A stretch of DNA of 10,040 bases from Actinomycetota bacterium (GTDB lineage Bacteria > Actinomycetota > Actinomycetes > Actinomycetales > Microbacteriaceae), in NCBI GenBank assembly GCA_009927245.1, contig RFNI01000179.1:1-10040 (forward strand), read 5' to 3'. Below the pieces are notes generated by a model. The model worked only from the letters and a program-made list of their open reading frames with translations. It made no database searches and was not told the DNA's origin. Position numbers and translations under genes: made by a program. This document shows positions 6,600-10,040 of the stretch, piece by piece (within the stretch, counting starts at the first letter, position 1; each line of letters opens with the position of its first letter).

Positions 6600-7425
6600 T
6601 TATGCACCAACGCGTAGTCTCACGAATGAAGACACGGTTAGGCCGTGCTGCTCTAGGACCTTAGCAACGCTTAGCTTGTTGTCCTTAGCGAAGTCCTGCT
6701 CCAGTAGGCAGTTTTCCTTGAAGAATCCCTTTACGCGACCTTCAACGATCTTCTCTAGTGCTGCTTCTGGCTTACCTTCGTTACGAGCAGTCTCTGTTGC
6801 AATGCGACGCTCGGTGTCAACGATGTCCTGAGGAACATCAGCGAAGTCAAGTAAGTTGGGCTGAATGCTGCAATGTGAACTGCAACATCGTGAGCTGTCT
6901 CAACATCTGACCCCTTGAACGCTAGCAAAACACCAACCTGTGGAGGTAGGTCCTTTGATGTGCGGTGTAGGTAAGCGTCGATGTTGTCATCTGAAACTAC
7001 GTGACCTTACGAAGTTCAACCTTCTCGCCCATGATTGCAGCTTCGTCAGTGATTGCATCGCCAACAGTCTTACCTGAAACAGATGCAGCTAGACCAGCTT
7101 CAACAGTCTCAGCACCGGCAGCAGCAATTGCATCAGCAATTAGATCACCAAGAGCAACAAACTTCTCAGCCTTAGCTACGAAGTCAGTTTCACAAGCAAG
7201 TTCGATTAGGTAACCCTTGTTGCCTGCAACACGAGCAATGATGATTCCGTTGCTTGTGGTGCGGCCTTCACGCTTGGTAACACCCTTTAGACCCTTAAGG
7301 CGAAGAACTTCCATCGCCTTGTCGACGTCACCGTTTGCTTCATCAAGAGCTGACTTGCAGTCCATCATTCCCGCGCCTGAGCGCTCACGCAGAGTCTTTA
7401 CATCTGCAGCAGTGTAGTTTGCCAT
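6600..7425 (-). CDS. tsf: translation elongation factor Ts, two frameshifts
   Basis: EF-Ts exchanges GDP for GTP on EF-Tu. The N-terminal UBA-like domain (VKTLRERSGAGMMDCKSALDEA, about 9-30) and the EF-Tu contact motif CETDFVAKAEKF (about 78-89) are intact. The frame then ends at a TAG (6999-6997). Reading resumes in another frame as VSDDNIDAYLHRTSKDLPPQ, implying one missing base near 6998-7006. A second missing base near 6838-6846 is needed to join AFSPTYLTS to ADVPQDIVDTERR. The C-terminal domain then runs clean to LRVGA and a TAA at 6602-6600. The restored length is 275 residues, normal for actinobacteria. The ATG at 7425 is two bases after the rpsB stop, with AAGGAAG ten bases upstream. 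Two breaks in an essential gene point to sequence errors. Confidence 0.93.
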
Positions 7426-7427
7426 GC

Positions 7428-8302
7428 TTATTCAGCTTCCTTCTCAGTTACGGTTTCAACAGCAGGAGTATCTTCAACTACTGCTACTTCTTCAACAGCA
7501 GGAGTTGCTTCAACTACTGCTTCAACAGCTGGTGCAACTTCAGCCTGAGCTGCAGCGCTAGCTAGTAGCTCCTGCTCCCAGTCAGCTAGAGGTTGAACCT
7601 GCTCTGGCTTAGAGTGCTTCTGCTTTAGACCTTCAGCAACTGCATCTGCGATAACGCGGGTTAGCAGGTGAACTGAACGAATAGCATCGTCGTTTCCAGG
7701 GATACCAATGGTGACCTCATCTGGGTCACAGTTGGTGTCAAGAATTCCAATTACAGGAATACCAAGCTTCTTGCTTCAGTGATTGCTAGGTGCTCCTTGA
7801 TTGTGTCAACAACCCAGATCGCTGATGGAGTCTTGGTTACGTTACGAACACCACCAAGAGTCTTCTCTAGCTTTACCTTCTCGCGAGAAAGAATCAAAAG
7901 TTCCTTCTTGGTGTATCCAGACTTCTTGGTGTCCTTGAAGTCCATGACCTCAAGTTCCTTTAGACGTGCAAGACGCTTTGAAACAGTCTGGAAGTTAGTT
8001 AGAAGACCACCCAACCAACGCTCGTTGATGTATGGCATACCAACACGAAGAGCCTCAGTTGCAATTGCTTCCTGAGCCTGCTTCTTGGTTCCTACGAACA
8101 AGATGGTTCCACCGTTAGCAACTAGGTCCTTAGTGAACTCGTATGCCTTGTCGATGTGGGTTAGTGACTTCTGTAAGTCAATGATGTAGATGCCGGCGCG
8201 GTCAGTTAAGATAAAGCGCTTCATCTTTGGGTTCCATCGTCTGGTCTGGTGACCAAAGTGAACGCCGCTGTCTAGCAGCTGGCGAACGGTTACTACTGCC
8301 AT
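7428..8302 (-). CDS. rpsB: 30S ribosomal protein S2 with acidic repeat tail, one frameshift
   Basis: S2 is needed for assembly of the small ribosomal subunit and for S1 or mRNA contact. The protein begins MAVVTVRQLLDSGVHFGHQTRRWNPK and shows FVGTKKQAQEAI, RWLGGLLTNFQT and IWVVDTIKEHLAI. After that the frame breaks at about 7768-7772. One missing A (AGAAG in place of AGAAAG on the - strand) restores EARKLGIPVIGILDTNCDPD, then IPGNDDAIRSVHLLTRVIADAV. The restored protein has 291 residues, about 40 more than minimal S2. The extra part is an Ala/Val/Glu-rich tail. The ATG at 8302 has AAAGGAG eight bases upstream. The single missing base in a homopolymer is best read as a sequence error. Confidence 0.94.
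7431..7532 (-). repeat. three in-frame PAVE repeats coding the S2 tail
   Basis: Three direct repeats of 30, 36 and 36 bases lie end to end (7532-7503, 7502-7467, 7466-7431). They encode PAVEAVVEAT, PAVEEVAVVEDT and PAVETVTEKEAE and end directly before the rpsB stop. Each begins with CCA or CCT GCTGTTGAA. They look like small tandem duplications in a disordered acidic tail. Confidence 0.75.
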
Positions 8303-8370
8303 GGCAGTATCTCCTTTATGACGCAGTAATGCGTCGATCAGTTAATAGCAATAAACGGCTGTCTATTGCT
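8303..8370 (-). promoter_or_regulatory. structured leader of rpsB with two hairpins
   Basis: On the - strand the ATG is preceded by AAAGGAG (8317-8311). Two bases further up is a perfect hairpin, GACGCA/TGCGTC with loop TTAC (8335-8320). Eleven bases further up is a second hairpin at 8370-8347, with a 10-pair stem (AGCAATAGAC with GTTTATTGCT, one G-U pair) and an AGCC tetraloop. No T run follows either stem, so they are not terminators. Their place just before the ribosome binding site suggests control of translation, as known for S2 and other ribosomal proteins that bind their own mRNA. That role is inferred. Confidence 0.5.
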
Positions 8371-8588
8371 CCTGGTGTCGCACCCGATTCACCCGTGAAA
8401 CTTATGGGACTGATAAACCGGTGTGTTATTCGACACGCGAAGTCGGAAAACAGCAAAAACTTAAGGCTTTTAGGTCTTGGATTTTTGCGGCTAACCGCTA
8501 GTTACCAGCATACCAGCGGAACGGGGAGGTTTTCCACCCCTTCAACAAGGCTTAACCCTGAAGTAAACAAAGGCACCAATCTTGACTC
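8371..8588. other. intergenic region between divergent rpsB and M23 gene
   Basis: These 218 bases must hold the promoters for both genes. Small structures are visible: GGTG/CACC around TCG at 8374-8384, GCGG/CCGC around CTAA near 8487-8498, and GGGGAGG/CCACCCC around TTTT at 8523-8540 with one mismatch. On the - strand TATGCT (8512-8507) fits a -10 box, with TGGAAA 18 bases upstream as a poor -35. If used, it would give rpsB a leader of about 195 bases. I see no tRNA, 4.5S or other known RNA and no convincing coding frame. Confidence 0.35.
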
Positions 8589-9095
8589 ATGAAACTGACC
8601 TTTTTCCTCTTGCTGGCCTTCTTTTCCTCAGTAAACCCAGCCAGTGTCGCCTCAGAACCGCTAGTTATGCCCATTTCTGGCGCTAGCCACCTAGATGGTG
8701 ATCAACCAGTATGAAGCCCGCTGACGGAATACGGGGCAGGTCATCGAGGGGTAGACCTTGAGGCCCGATTGGAACCGAGGTCATAGCCCCAGTTTCAGGT
8801 GAGATTAGCTTCTCAGGACAGGTTGGCTACCGGAATCCATCACTATCTTGTTCGGCAATAGTTTCAGAGCTTCACTTGAGCCAGTTGCTCACAGTTGATT
8901 GAAGGAACACCGGTACTGGCAGGAGAAGTTATTGGGACAGTATGTGAACCAGATATCTCGTATCAGTGGCACTGCGAGTTCACCTGCCTGCACTTTGGAA
9001 CCAGAACCGACTCCGGATACTTCTCTCCCCTGGCTTTACTCGGTGTTCTAGCACCTAGCCGGTTGGTCCCGTTAGGCGATCAAGCTCTTGGGTGA
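8589..9095 (+). pseudogene. secreted M23 family (LytM-like) peptidase, about five frameshifts
   Basis: The frame from the ATG at 8589 encodes a signal peptide (MKLTFFLLLAFFSSVNPASVAS) and stops at a TGA, 8712-8714. Pieces in shifting frames then give the M23 domain: LTEYGAGHRGVDLEA, PIGTEVIAPVSGEISFSGQ, ESITI...GNSFRASLEPVA, and finally LIEGTPVLAGEVIGTV to SGYFSPLALLGVL in the frame ending at 9095. GHRGVD has the first metal-ligand pair, His and Asp. The HxH motif is replaced by CLH (CLHFGTRTDS), as I recall for the short M23 proteins next to rpsB in Microbacteriaceae. Breaks lie near 8695-8712 (one extra base), then 8720, 8765, 8833 and 8891 (one missing each). The cluster may be sequence error or true decay. 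The role would be peptidoglycan hydrolysis or activation of another hydrolase. The 3' end overlaps xerC by 16 bases. Confidence 0.75.
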
Positions 9096-9985
9096 GCGTT
9101 CTTGTATCCATCTCTAAGTCGTTCAACGGACACGTGAGTGTATATCTGAGTGGTACTAAGACTTGCGTGTCCAAGGAGTTCTTGAACAGCTCGAAGATCT
9201 GCACCACCGTCAAGCAAGTGAGTTGCTGCAGTGTGACGCAAAGTGTGAGGGCCTGCAACACCAGTTGGTGTATTGACGAGAAGACTTGCAACTAGTTGAT
9301 AGACGGCTCTCACTCCAAGTCTCTTTCCCTTTGAGTTAATCAATAACGCTTGTTCCCCTGCCGAAGGTGTCAGGGATGCTCGAACATTTAGCCAGTTATC
9401 TAATGCATCTCTAGCTGGTAGCCCAAAAGGGACAACTCTCTCCTTTGCACCCTTACCCATAACCCTGATGATGTTTCTACCTAGATCAACAGAAAGCAGA
9501 TCTAATGAACAAAGTTCACTAACACGACAACCAGTCGCGTAGAGCATCTCAAAGACCAGCCGATCTCTAATCGCATTCGCATCCCCGGTTTCAGCTAAGA
9601 CCTTGAGGTGACTAAACACTTCTTCTAAAGAGTCTTTGGCAACAACTTTTGGAAGGTGTCTTTCAGCCTTAGGAGATTTGAGTCTTTGACCTGGATCTGC
9701 GTTGACTAACTTCTCTGCAGCTAGCCACGCAGTGAAAGATCTAATGGCTGCGCTCTTGCGAGCAAGAGTGCTCTTAGCAGAATCGCGTTGACTCACAGCC
9801 CACAACCACTCGCGCAGTAGTTCCAGGTTGATATCTGTTACCTGAGTTACTTTTTGTGATTCCAAATAGTCAGCTAAATCTAGAACGTCAGTGAGGTATG
9901 CCTTGACTGTGTTTTTGGAGTAACCGCGACCAGCGACAAGGGTTTCTGCGAACCGATGTGCTTGACTGACGATTTCACTCTGCAT
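9080..9985 (-). CDS. xerC: site-specific tyrosine recombinase XerC
   Basis: The intact 301-residue protein has an N-terminal SAM-like DNA-binding domain at about 5-90 (GRGYSKNTVKAYLTDVLDLADYL) and a C-terminal catalytic domain. All catalytic residues are present: Arg154 in ATGCRVSEL, Lys178 in GKGAKER, His247 and Arg250 in PHTLRH, His273 in LLGHASL, and the nucleophile Tyr282 in TQIYTHV. It would act with XerD at the dif site to resolve chromosome dimers. Its place beside the M23 and rpsB genes matches chromosomal XerC of actinobacteria rather than a phage or integron integrase, and no attachment site is seen. The start codon ATG at 9985 overlaps the end of the upstream gene by 11 bases. No strong ribosome binding site is visible, so coupling is likely. 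Confidence 0.93.
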   Translation of the reverse strand: MQSEIVSQAHRFAETLVAGRGYSKNTVKAYLTDVLDLADYLESQKVTQVTDINLELLREWLWAVSQRDSAKSTLARKSAAIRSFTAWLAAEKLVNADPGQRLKSPKAERHLPKVVAKDSLEEVFSHLKVLAETGDANAIRDRLVFEMLYATGCRVSELCSLDLLSVDLGRNIIRVMGKGAKERVVPFGLPARDALDNWLNVRASLTPSAGEQALLINSKGKRLGVRAVYQLVASLLVNTPTGVAGPHTLRHTAATHLLDGGADLRAVQELLGHASLSTTQIYTHVSVERLRDGYKNAHPRA

Positions 9986-10040
9986 ACTTCAAAGCGTATT
10001 TCAGCGTTTCATCCATCCGTTGGAGGTTGGAGTTGCCAAA
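9975..10040 (-). CDS. 3' end of an unidentified gene (partial), possibly dprA
   Basis: A frame enters from the right edge on the - strand and ends at a TGA (9977-9975) inside the first codons of xerC. It encodes 21 residues that finish in MDETLKYALKYAE. The overlap with the xerC start is the arrangement expected of an operon. Synteny suggests dprA, which usually precedes xerC in actinobacteria, but these few residues do not identify it. The chance that the frame is not real is considerable. Confidence 0.4.
   Translation of the reverse strand, partial: FGNSNLQRMDETLKYALKYAE

Noticed and set aside
6997..7010. Programmed frameshifting in tsf or rpsB
   Set aside because: No slippery heptamer or downstream pseudoknot stands out, these genes are not known to be recoded, and similar breaks occur in several unrelated genes nearby.
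8371..8588. A small RNA such as tRNA, 4.5S RNA or 6C RNA between rpsB and the M23 gene
   Set aside because: I found no T-loop or CCA-end pattern, no GGAAGG-type SRP loop and no C-rich double hairpin. The visible stems are short.
8227..8592. A 121-residue + strand frame over the rpsB start and the intergenic region
   Set aside because: It overlaps the conserved start of rpsB and its leader hairpins, has no ribosome binding site or recognisable domain, and is best explained as a chance open frame.
9080..9985. xerC as a phage or mobile-element integrase
   Set aside because: Sequence, length and synteny fit chromosomal XerC. No attachment repeats, excisionase or phage genes are nearby.

Overview
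The window looks like a chromosomal segment of a low-to-moderate GC actinobacterium, most likely a Microbacteriaceae-type organism such as a small-genome freshwater lineage. This is an inference from three things. The gene order is xerC, an M23 peptidase, rpsB, tsf, pyrH, frr, cdsA and a tandem DivIVA-domain gene. There is a small CPGC protein of a kind seen in actinobacteria. TTG and GTG starts are frequent. The exact taxon cannot be fixed from the sequence alone.

Layout: 1-1371 is on the + strand and holds the 3' end of a coiled-coil protein gene followed by an AI-2E family membrane protein. From 1375 to 8302 everything is on the - strand. Read in transcription order (right to left), rpsB and tsf come first and end in a strong hairpin terminator at 6551-6578. 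They are followed by a tightly packed run: pyrH, frr, cdsA, a DivIVA-domain protein, a secreted HNH nuclease, a membrane-anchored lytic transglycosylase, a small zinc-ribbon-like protein and an alpha/beta hydrolase. These genes are joined by gaps of a few bases or by overlaps, which suggests one long transcript. At 8589-9095 a secreted M23 peptidase gene lies on the + strand. It converges with, and slightly overlaps, xerC (9080-9985, -). The 3' end of one more - strand gene overlaps the start of xerC.

Roles: rpsB and tsf serve translation (ribosomal protein S2 and EF-Ts), pyrH makes UDP, frr recycles ribosomes and cdsA makes CDP-diacylglycerol for phospholipids. The genes after cdsA look like cell-envelope and secreted functions. 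XerC resolves chromosome dimers.

The most striking property is that five genes (rpsB, tsf, pyrH, cdsA and the M23 gene) are interrupted by about ten single-base frameshifts, mostly missing bases. Four of these are normally essential housekeeping genes whose protein sequence is perfectly conserved on both sides of each break. Sequencing or consensus indel errors are therefore far more likely than real gene decay. I give whole-gene spans across the breaks. I found no CRISPR array, insertion sequence, tRNA or rRNA gene, and no convincing undescribed defence-type system. The best candidates for new biology are a structured rpsB leader and the secreted-nuclease/DivIVA/transglycosylase cluster.
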